The translations under genes were made by a program, and so were the position numbers. The notes under the pieces are model-generated. The model was not told the origin of the DNA and ran no database searches. It saw only the letters and a program-made list of their open reading frames with translations. Below are positions 1 to 6,370 of a stretch of 8,617 bases of DNA, in pieces. Location: contig JAIFNM010000057.1 in assembly GCA_020047725.1 (NCBI GenBank), forward strand, positions 1-8,617. The letters run 5' to 3'. Origin of the DNA: Betaproteobacteria bacterium. Its GTDB lineage: Bacteria > Pseudomonadota > Gammaproteobacteria > Burkholderiales > Rhodocyclaceae. The stretch's first letter is position 1, and each line of letters begins with the position of its first letter.

Positions 1-2258
1 CTCAAGCCTGGTACGTATTCGTATGTACTGACCAGATAAAGTGCATTGCCCGTCAGACTCGACGTCATCACCAGGGTGGCCACGCTTCCGGTCGACGCCA
101 GCGGCTCGCGCAGAATTACACGCCCTTGCAGGTAATTGATTTCGTAGTCTTGCGCCGGCACCAGCTGCTTGCGCTCGATAACGATTCCTGAGTCCTTGTC
201 ACGCACTTCGACCCAGACACGTTCCGAACCGACGGTCACATCCTGATGACGCAAGTAGTAGAGGGAACCACCCGTTCCACGGAACTCGTCACGCGCGCCA
301 AGCGTCCCCGGATCGGCGGCAAAGGCATCAACAACCGTGAGCTTTTCGCCATAACCGGTTGACTCTTCAGACCGGTAACGCAGCTTCGCACCATAGAGCC
401 CGCGCGAGTACTGCATCAGTTCGCTGCCGCTCCATGCGGTCTGGAAATTGCCCCACATCACATGCGAATCGCCTTTTTCCAGCCGCACGTAGAATTTTCC
501 CTGCGTTGGCGCATCGTCGACTGTCGTCGAATCGTCGCCATACACGGGATAGTAAAGATCCGGATCAATGTTTCTCAGCAGGTAACGCGGATCTTTTGAG
601 GAGAAGTTGGTAAACAAGTCGCCAAGCGGCTGCTCACGCGTATCGGCCGCAGCTGTCAGGAGCCATTCGCCCTTGATTTTGCCTTTAAGATAGAAAGCGC
701 CCCGACCATCAACATAAACATTGTCGTCGTAGTGCTGGGTGTCGTTGCTTACCAGCGCGGCCGGACCGGAGACATTATTCTTGCCGACGGTAAGATCGCC
801 GATTGCAATGTAGAACCAGTCATCCTTTGGAATCGTAAGATTGCGCCGGAAACTCGTCGAGGAACCATCCGGATTGCCAAGCTTGATCTCGACCGTATTC
901 GGCCCGGAAGGCAAAATCTGCTTGATGGCGAACTTGCCCGCCGGATCAACCGGCAACGCCAGCCCCAGGGCTTCGACTGTCTGCCCTGGCTTGAGATTAC
1001 GTCCATTGACCGTCACCGTACCGCCGGAAACCGGAATGTTTCGCAGTGCAAGGCTGTTCTCGCCGTAGCCGGTCAGTCGCTCGCGCTCCTCAGCGTCGGC
1101 ATCGGAAACCGGCTTTTGGTGAGCCAGCAACGTTAGCGGCTTGAGGCTGCTTTCGTCAAATTGGCCTTCATTGTTATAGACACGCAGCAGGTAGAAAAAC
1201 TGCTCCTCGCGCGCATCCGCGGGTACCGTCCATTGGATTGCCCCTGTCCAGCTCACCGGAAGAATGAGCAGCGGGTTCTCCTGGACCTGCTGACCGGGGC
1301 GGAATATTCGCAGTTCCGCTTTCTTGATCCATGGCAGATAGTTGGTCCAGGCACGGAATTCCACCGCCGAACCGCGCAGTACACCATTCGGTGTCGCCCA
1401 GGCATTCAATGCCGGACTCATCGCCAGGCTATCGTAGCGCACCTGGATGTCGGCCTTTTCCAGCGCCACGTCGGTGCACCGCTGGCGATCTGCCTCTAGC
1501 GGTGATTCGTCAAGATTGAGCGGCTCGCCATCGACAGTGACACGGAAAGGCACTTCAGTGGCAGCTGCCTCTACAGGCGCACACGGCACACGGATGGCAA
1601 GCGGAACAACGGCAGGAACTATCGTGGTAACCACGTCATGCCAAACCTGAACTTCGACACGCCGGTTTTTAGCCATGCCCTCCGGGGTCGTGTTGGTGGC
1701 GACGGGTACCGATTCTCCCTTGCCCGCTATCGCGGTCGCACTGGCCGGCAAGTCAAGCTCACGGCGCAGGAAATCAGCGACGGCCAGAGCGCGCGCTTCC
1801 GAGAGCCCCTGGTTGTTGCCGAAAACCATTCTTGATCTCGCTGACAGGCGCTGGTTATCGGTATGGCCGATGACCGATAAACTGAGACCTGGTTTGCCCT
1901 GATAGGGAGCAGCAAAAGCCCTCAGAGCCTGATGTGCCAGCTCGGTTAATTCGGCACTTCCGGACGCAAAGAACGAGCCGTTGCCAAGCGTGTCGGATAT
2001 GGTCTGTTTGGTCTGCGCCGGAACCGTTGGCAATTTGCTGGAAGCGGCACGCATCGCCTGGGCCTCAACCAGGCTCACACCTGACGGTAGCGGATAGGAA
2101 AAACCCGGCTGGATCTCCGACGGCATCGGTGTTTCATGGAGATCAACGCGCGCATTGTCCACCCGCTTTCCTGAGTCTTCATTCGTCGCACACGCGGGGG
2201 CGAACATCACGCCGAGGGCGACGGCGAGCGCGGTCTTTCTGATCGTAGATGCTTTCAT
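1..2258 (-). CDS. OmpA-domain envelope protein, C-terminus beyond window (partial)
   Basis: The frame is open from an ATG at 2258 to the left edge, at least 752 codons, checked codon by codon with no stop. The N-terminus (MKASTIRK, then a hydrophobic stretch to about residue 23) is an export signal. Its end, APACA, could be a signal peptidase I site or a poor lipobox with Cys23. Residues about 85-205 form an OmpA-like peptidoglycan-binding domain: GSFFASGSAEL, GHTDN (131-135), LSEARA (152-157) and NRRVEV (198-203). Asp134 and Arg156 match the family's diaminopimelate-binding pair. Next come a region with FRAWTNYLPW and YLLRVYNNEGQFDE, and an Ig/carboxypeptidase-regulatory-like module around residue 418 (VTVNGRNLKPGQ). 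From about residue 550 the sequence is rich in aromatic and charged residues (YYPVYGDDST at 568-577, KFYVRLEKGDSHVMWGNF), as in amphipathic beta strands. The OmpA domain is N-terminal, whereas in classical OmpA it follows the barrel. An outer-membrane barrel in the C-terminal part is inferred, not shown. It overlaps the upstream giant gene by 4 bp. Confidence 0.93.
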   Translation of the reverse strand, partial: MKASTIRKTALAVALGVMFAPACATNEDSGKRVDNARVDLHETPMPSEIQPGFSYPLPSGVSLVEAQAMRAASSKLPTVPAQTKQTISDTLGNGSFFASGSAELTELAHQALRAFAAPYQGKPGLSLSVIGHTDNQRLSARSRMVFGNNQGLSEARALAVADFLRRELDLPASATAIAGKGESVPVATNTTPEGMAKNRRVEVQVWHDVVTTIVPAVVPLAIRVPCAPVEAAATEVPFRVTVDGEPLNLDESPLEADRQRCTDVALEKADIQVRYDSLAMSPALNAWATPNGVLRGSAVEFRAWTNYLPWIKKAELRIFRPGQQVQENPLLILPVSWTGAIQWTVPADAREEQFFYLLRVYNNEGQFDESSLKPLTLLAHQKPVSDADAEERERLTGYGENSLALRNIPVSGGTVTVNGRNLKPGQTVEALGLALPVDPAGKFAIKQILPSGPNTVEIKLGNPDGSSTSFRRNLTIPKDDWFYIAIGDLTVGKNNVSGPAALVSNDTQHYDDNVYVDGRGAFYLKGKIKGEWLLTAAADTREQPLGDLFTNFSSKDPRYLLRNIDPDLYYPVYGDDSTTVDDAPTQGKFYVRLEKGDSHVMWGNFQTAWSGSELMQYSRGLYGAKLRYRSEESTGYGEKLTVVDAFAADPGTLGARDEFRGTGGSLYYLRHQDVTVGSERVWVEVRDKDSGIVIERKQLVPAQDYEINYLQGRVILREPLASTGSVATLVMTSSLTGNALYLVSTYEYVPGL
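2255..2258 (-). other. ATGA stop/start overlap between the two genes
   Basis: On the minus strand the four bases read ATGA. The TGA ends the DUF11/SdrD-B gene (last residues EGAK) and the ATG starts the OmpA-domain gene. This arrangement is typical of translationally coupled genes in one operon and supports joint expression and related function. Confidence 0.93.
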
Positions 2259-5200
2259 TTCGCGCCCTCCAGCTCGGTCTCAATTACAAGTGGATGGGTC
2301 ACGTCCTTCTCTTTATCCCTATCGTTCTGTCGCTGCCAAAGTGCCTTGATGTTTGCTGCCACGTGATTGAGGCGAGCCTTGCCCTGATCGCCACCACCGC
2401 TGTAGGAAATCCGCAGCACGGAGGGACGATCCCTGAGTTGCGCCAGCACGGTTTCAAGCTTGTCGGCCCATTGCGCCGCCAGTTCCGTTCCTTCGGTGAA
2501 CGCTGCTGCCGTTAATTCGAGACGTACTACGCGATGAACGGTGGCGCCAAAGTTGAGCTTTACCATCTTGCCGCGAGTAACCCGAACATCGCGCGGGTTC
2601 TCAGTTGTCAGCCGGTAACCGGAAGGCAAGGTCCGCTCATCCAGCTTCATCACGAAATTGGAACCGTGATCCGCTTGTGGAATGGCTGCGCAGGCCACGT
2701 GGAAACGTCCTTCGGCGTCCGTTGTAACCAGCAAGCCACGCGCTGTAAGCACACGTACGTTGGGGATTCCCAACTCGCTCTCATCCTGATAGCCATTTGC
2801 ATTCTTGTCGTCAAAAACCTTGCCGATGATGTCTGAACAGTCGAAAGTGGGATCCGGAATGACACGCACGGTCGCACTGGCGATGTTCGAAACCAGCGAA
2901 TTAACCAGGCTGTTCAGCGACCAGGCCTGATTGGTGTATTCACCCTCGCCGACACCTGCGCCGACCACCAGAACCATGCGGAATGTTTTGCGTTCGCCGG
3001 CGGCAAAAGTCTGCCCGGCCCACGTCAGATCGCGACCGGTAACAACCGGCTCGCGCACTACGCCATTCAAGCTTGCCGAACCACTGCGATAACGGAAACC
3101 AGCCGGAATACGATCTACGACGTTGATGTTTGAAAGAGCCGCAGCCAGCGTGTTGGTTGCCGTGATTGTGTAGGGAACCAATCCGCCCTTGCTGATCGTG
3201 GTCATCGGCGTTGTCTTGCTCATGACGATCGCACCGCCCAGGATCGGGTCGAGGGGGATGTGGTTATTCACCATATTGGCAGAGAGGCCGAGGGTAAGGT
3301 TGAAGCTTGCGAAATACTGCGTGGTTGCCGAACCGCCACCGACGATTCCCTGGCAGGCGGCCGGATTGTGTGCGGCAACGCCAAGCGCAGGCGCAAAGTT
3401 GCCGCTCTGAATCAAGGCCGGATTGGGCGCGGCGCCAACAGCGAGGGTTCCCGCGCAAACCGGAATCATTGTTGAAGGCGCAGGGAGATAGCCTGCTGGG
3501 TAAGTCGTCACGGTGAGTGTGTAAACACCGTTGGGCGCAGTCGGATTGAGCAGGAACTGATACGCCCCATCCGCAGCAGTGGTAATTGACGCCAGACCTC
3601 CGACCAGATGCAGGGCCGGATTGAATCCGCCGGGGCCGCTAATGGTCACCACCGCGCCGGCAACCGGTTGCCGTGTGACCGCGTCATAGACAACGCCGGC
3701 CGGATCGAGTGGCAGGCTCTGCTCGACCGTGGTCGTGCCCGCCAGGAGCGTCAGGTTGCTCAGCGTGCCGTCGGTAGTCACTGCGCCGGCCGGGTTGTTG
3801 GCATTCGTCACACCGCTGGTATAGGCCTTGGTCGTCAAATCTTCGTTAGGAACCGCATTGCCAAAAATCAGCCCGGTCGTTGGGTGACGGAAGCGAATCT
3901 GGTAGCCGGTACCCGGCGCCAGCCCGGTGAAGGAGTACGCACCTGCGGCATCGGTTGTCGTTGCGGCGACCTGAGTGCCGTTCAAAAGCAGCTCCACGAT
4001 CCAGCCCAACTGGGGAATCGACAACGGATCGGAGAATTTCCGGGTGTGCGATCGGTCGAGCCAGACGTGCCCCTGAACCGCTGCGGCGGTAGCAATCGTT
4101 GTTGGATCGGTGGCGGTGTTGTTGCCATCAAAACCGGGCGGTTCTCCGCCGCCGGAAACAACGGCGGTATTGGTCAGGACTTGTCCGGCAAGGCCGGCGG
4201 CTACAGCGACCCGCAGGGTGATTGGATTGCCGGTAGCGCCTGCCGCGATGACCGTCGTCGAGGTGCAAGTCACCACGCTTGCGCCAACCGCGCCGGCACA
4301 GGTCCAACCCGCGCCGGTCGCCGCTGTTGCGACCGTGATACCGGGCGGCAGGGTGTCGACGATGCTAATCGTGCCGCTGGTCGCGACCGTGCCGATGTTG
4401 CTCGGGGTAATCGTGTAGTACCCGCTGCTGCTGGCCTGCGCAAAACTCGCTGGAGAATGCGTCTTGGCAATGGCAAGGTCTGCTGCGGGGCCGGGCACTT
4501 CAGCAAAATTGTTGTTGGCCGAGACCGTGTTCGCGCCGACAAGGCTGATTGCAGAAATGACGCTGGGTGTCGTGACTGCGCCGCCAGTGCTGCCGGCGGA
4601 AGTGATGCCGTTGGTTGTACCGGCAGGCTGCGCGGGTTGCGTCACCGCATAGGTGCCTTCGGGCAGTCCGCTAAAACTGTAAGTTCCGTCAGAAGCGGTC
4701 GTGGTGGAACGCGTGACTGCATTGGTGTTGATATCGACACCGGTAAGATTGACCGTCTGTACGCCGATACCGTGGTCGGAGCCATTGATGACGCCGTTGT
4801 TGTTGTAGTCGAGGAAGACCGTGCCGGAAAGCGTGCGGCCATTCGGAATCTCGGCGAAGTTGTTGCCGGTGGATGCCGTATTGGGCGGCAGGATAAGGCT
4901 GGCGATGCGGCTCGGTAGCGTACCGATCGCTGTCGCGATACCCGTTGTTCCTCCATGGGCTACCGCACCAGGCGTGGTAATGCCGTTAGACGTGCCTGTG
5001 GGCTGACTCGGCTCGCGCACCGAATAGGTGCCTGGCGCAAGGCCCGTAAAGCTGTAGTCTCCGGTAGCGTCGGTCGTTGTGGTGGCAATGACCGTATTGG
5101 CAACGTTCTGCAACTCCACGGTAACGCCAGCAATGCCGGTATCGGCGCCTTGTTGCGTGCCGTTGTTGTTCTGGTCGAGGAACACGGTACCGGCAATGCT

Positions 5201-6370
5201 AGAGAGAACCACTTCGGCGAAGTTGTTATTGGGTGAGCCATCTATCTGGGCGACACCCCCAAGAATGATATTGGCAACCGCACTAGGCGTGCTTCCTATC
5301 GCCGTCGCGCTACCGGCAGCACCACCGCCGCTGCCGGAAATAGTGCCGGCAGTCGTAATGCCGTTAACCGTGCCTGTAGGTTGCGTCGGCTCGCGTACCG
5401 AGTAAGTGCCGGCAGCGAGGCCGGAAAAACTGTAGTTGCCGGTGATGTCGGTCGTCGTGGTAGCGACTACCGCATTGGCGGCATTGAGAAGTTCGATCGT
5501 GATGCCGCTGATGGCAGTATCCGAGGCACTCTCAAACGTGCCGTTGGGCGTGACGTTATTGTCCTGAAACACCTTGCCAGAAATGTAGCCCAGGGCGCTC
5601 ACCATCAGACTTGCATTGGCGGGTTGCAGATTGTTGCCCAGGGTGGTTTGCAGCGCTCCTGCGGGAATGGTGTTGTTATGCGTACCCGGGGTGGCAGCAG
5701 TGACATCCACGCTGATGGTGCAACCGCCCAGCGGAATCTGTGCACCGCTGGCATAGCTGACCGTCCCTGCGCCAGCCCCGGCAATGACTGCACCGGGGCA
5801 GGTCTTCTGAACATTGGGGGTCCCAGCCACCAAGACATTGCCCGGCGCCGTCGGCAGCGTATCCGTCAGGATTGAGCTTAGCGTCATTGCCGAGGAGTTG
5901 GTGTTGCCGAGGGTAATCGTCAGGGTGGAGGTACCTCCCGCCGGAATCACCCCTGGACTGAACTGTTTGGTAATCGTGGGCGGATTGGAAACCGTGAGCA
6001 CGTCGCTGGCCGGGTTCTCGTTGGTGATCCCCTCGACGGTCGTCAGTTGGCTGGCCGGAATGGTATTGGTGTAGACGCCGGAGACGTTGCTCACCACATT
6101 CATGCGTATCTGACAGGAACCAGCGGCCGGAATGGTGCCGCCGGCAAGGGAAACGCTGGTCGCCGAGGCTACCGCTGTGACGGTTCCGCCGCAGGTGGTG
6201 GAGGCAACTGGTGTGGGCGCGACAGCCACATTGACAGGCAAGTTGTCGGTCAGCGCCGCGGCTGTCAGCGGAATAATGTTGGGGTTAGTCAGCGTGATGG
6301 TCAGGGTAGAAATGCCACCGGGTAGAAATGCCACCTGGAGTAATCTGATTCGGACTAAATGCCTTAGCAA
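2255..6370 (-). CDS. Giant DUF11/SdrD-B-like surface protein, downstream part of the same gene
   Basis: This is the continuation of the preceding entry in the shifted frame, ending at TGA 2255-2257. The left boundary of the real homology is the duplication at 6304-6335. The open frame reaches 6370 (a TTG), but the residues encoded before the duplication are out-of-frame noise. If the piece is translated alone, an ATG at 6103 is a possible start, though no ribosome-binding site argues for it. Order of modules: the rest of DUF11 unit 6, DUF11 unit 7 (from about 5985), three SdrD-B-like units (5590-4496), DUF11 unit 8 (about 4484-4094), a B-like unit starting QGHVWLDRSH, a carboxypeptidase-regulatory-like unit with VVYDAVTRQPVAGAVV, DUF11 unit 9 (about 3242-2840), a B unit with DDKNANGYQDESELG, and a C-terminal OmpA-like tail. 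It has no signal peptide or membrane segment of its own, which fits a C-terminal portion. The likely location is outside the cytoplasm, as an adhesin, fibre or matrix component. No enzymatic motif is visible. Confidence 0.92.
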   Translation of the reverse strand: MLRHLVRIRLLQVAFLPGGISTLTITLTNPNIIPLTAAALTDNLPVNVAVAPTPVASTTCGGTVTAVASATSVSLAGGTIPAAGSCQIRMNVVSNVSGVYTNTIPASQLTTVEGITNENPASDVLTVSNPPTITKQFSPGVIPAGGTSTLTITLGNTNSSAMTLSSILTDTLPTAPGNVLVAGTPNVQKTCPGAVIAGAGAGTVSYASGAQIPLGGCTISVDVTAATPGTHNNTIPAGALQTTLGNNLQPANASLMVSALGYISGKVFQDNNVTPNGTFESASDTAISGITIELLNAANAVVATTTTDITGNYSFSGLAAGTYSVREPTQPTGTVNGITTAGTISGSGGGAAGSATAIGSTPSAVANIILGGVAQIDGSPNNNFAEVVLSSIAGTVFLDQNNNGTQQGADTGIAGVTVELQNVANTVIATTTTDATGDYSFTGLAPGTYSVREPSQPTGTSNGITTPGAVAHGGTTGIATAIGTLPSRIASLILPPNTASTGNNFAEIPNGRTLSGTVFLDYNNNGVINGSDHGIGVQTVNLTGVDINTNAVTRSTTTASDGTYSFSGLPEGTYAVTQPAQPAGTTNGITSAGSTGGAVTTPSVISAISLVGANTVSANNNFAEVPGPAADLAIAKTHSPASFAQASSSGYYTITPSNIGTVATSGTISIVDTLPPGITVATAATGAGWTCAGAVGASVVTCTSTTVIAAGATGNPITLRVAVAAGLAGQVLTNTAVVSGGGEPPGFDGNNTATDPTTIATAAAVQGHVWLDRSHTRKFSDPLSIPQLGWIVELLLNGTQVAATTTDAAGAYSFTGLAPGTGYQIRFRHPTTGLIFGNAVPNEDLTTKAYTSGVTNANNPAGAVTTDGTLSNLTLLAGTTTVEQSLPLDPAGVVYDAVTRQPVAGAVVTISGPGGFNPALHLVGGLASITTAADGAYQFLLNPTAPNGVYTLTVTTYPAGYLPAPSTMIPVCAGTLAVGAAPNPALIQSGNFAPALGVAAHNPAACQGIVGGGSATTQYFASFNLTLGLSANMVNNHIPLDPILGGAIVMSKTTPMTTISKGGLVPYTITATNTLAAALSNINVVDRIPAGFRYRSGSASLNGVVREPVVTGRDLTWAGQTFAAGERKTFRMVLVVGAGVGEGEYTNQAWSLNSLVNSLVSNIASATVRVIPDPTFDCSDIIGKVFDDKNANGYQDESELGIPNVRVLTARGLLVTTDAEGRFHVACAAIPQADHGSNFVMKLDERTLPSGYRLTTENPRDVRVTRGKMVKLNFGATVHRVVRLELTAAAFTEGTELAAQWADKLETVLAQLRDRPSVLRISYSGGGDQGKARLNHVAANIKALWQRQNDRDKEKDVTHPLVIETELEGAK
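2258..2840 (-). other. C-terminal B unit with EF-like loop plus OmpA-like tail of the giant protein
   Basis: After CSDIIGKVF comes DDKNANGYQDESELG (about 2815-2770), an Asp/Asn loop resembling calcium loops. PNVRVLTARG and TTDAEGRFHVACA complete an SdrD-B-like unit. The last ~95 residues (LELTAAAFTEGTELAAQW, LETVLAQLRDRPSVLRISYS, ARLNHVAANIKALW) follow the strand-helix-strand-helix order of an OmpA-like domain. The GHTDN and NRRVEV motifs are missing, so peptidoglycan binding is doubtful. I recall similar tails from other DUF11 proteins encoded beside OmpA-domain genes, but the fold assignment is inference. Confidence 0.6.
2265..2270 (-). promoter_or_regulatory. Shine-Dalgarno of the OmpA-domain gene
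   Basis: The coding strand reads GGAGGG, then six bases (CGCGAA), then the ATG at 2258. It lies inside the last codons of the upstream gene. Its strength and spacing settle the start at 2258 and allow either reinitiation by terminating ribosomes or independent loading. Confidence 0.9.
2840..3242 (-). other. DUF11 unit 9
   Basis: The segment runs from IVMSKTTPMTTISKGGLVPYTI through NINVVDRIPAGFRYRSGSASLNG and ends in SNIASATVRV. This has the DUF11 layout with its D.(I/L)P.G.(R/T) motif. It is the last DUF11 unit before the C-terminal B unit. Confidence 0.8.
3450..4090 (-). other. B-like module followed by carboxypeptidase-regulatory-like module
   Basis: The first module (QGHVWLDRSH, then TTTDAAGAYSFTGLAPGTGY) is an SdrD-B-like fold with a changed loop (DRSHTRKFSDP) that lacks the Asn-rich pattern. 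The second (AGVVYDAVTRQPVAGAVVTI, then ITTAADGAYQFLL) matches the pattern of carboxypeptidase-regulatory-like Ig folds. Both are non-catalytic beta-sandwich spacers in other proteins. After them, to about 3245, is a less recognisable stretch with two cysteines (PVCAGT, PAACQG). Confidence 0.65.
4094..4484 (-). other. DUF11 unit 8, canonical type
   Basis: The segment from DLAIAKTHSPASF through VDTLPPGITV and TNTAVVSGGGEPPGFDGNNTATD is the textbook DUF11 pattern, ending in N.A....D. It is closer to canonical DUF11 than the seven upstream units and lacks their wide cysteine pair; its two cysteines are close together (WTCAG...VVTCTS). It separates the three B units from the next B-like module. 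Confidence 0.8.
4599..4657. repeat. 59-bp in-frame imperfect repeat, copy 3 (third SdrD-B-like unit)
   Basis: Encodes TYAVTQPAQPAGTTNGITS. It is more diverged than copies 1 and 2 but keeps the same length and register, 375 bp (125 codons) from copy 2. Confidence 0.7.
4974..5032. repeat. 59-bp in-frame imperfect repeat, copy 2 (second SdrD-B-like unit)
   Basis: Encodes TYSVREPSQPTGTSNGITT. It is the closest match to copy 1 and lies at the same position within its unit. Confidence 0.8.
5352..5410. repeat. 59-bp in-frame imperfect repeat, copy 1 (first SdrD-B-like unit)
   Basis: Encodes the TYSVREPTQPTGTVNGITT core of the first B unit. It aligns without gaps to 4974-5032 with about 10 mismatches by hand count, 378 bp away (126 codons). 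Confidence 0.8.

Larger units (their letters stand above)
4496..5590 (-). repeat. Three SdrD-B-like units in tandem
   Basis: The units are at about 5590-5210, 5206-4848 and 4838-4496. Each opens with a GxVFxDxNNNG-like strand and loop (GKVFQDNN, GTVFLDQNNNG, GTVFLDYNNNG), then TTTxxxGxYSFSGLxxGTYxVxxPxQPxGTxNGIT, and ends NNNFAEV or NNFAEI. SdrD B and related Cna-B-like domains are calcium-associated stalk modules in surface proteins. The Asp/Asn-rich loops here are compatible with metal binding, but that is inference. The first unit has a longer, diverged loop (DNNVTPNGTFESASDTA). These units contain no cysteine, unlike the DUF11 array. Confidence 0.82.

Noticed and set aside
732..1136. Plus-strand open frames of 60-135 codons across 359-2515
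   Set aside because: All lie antisense to the OmpA-domain gene or the end of the DUF11 gene, show no family motif, and are compositionally like reversed coding sequence.
2186..2193. Lipoprotein signal (lipobox) at Cys23 of the OmpA-domain protein
   Set aside because: The residues before the cysteine are APA; the usual Leu/Val at -3 is missing and Pro occupies -2. A signal peptidase I cut after ACA is equally possible, so it is not called a lipoprotein.
3608..4918. 436-codon open frame on the plus strand
   Set aside because: It is antisense to the DUF11/SdrD-B gene, very rich in Arg, Gly, Ala and Cys, with no recognisable domain. It exists because the repetitive GC-rich coding strand rarely makes stops in this opposite frame.
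6303..6370. TTG at 6370 as the true start of an independent downstream gene
   Set aside because: The residues before the duplication (LRHLVRIRLLQVAF) are the out-of-frame reading of DUF11 unit 6, whose correct frame reads VIAKAFSPNQITPGG. There is no promoter-like gap or ribosome-binding site, and the homology crosses the junction once the duplication is removed.
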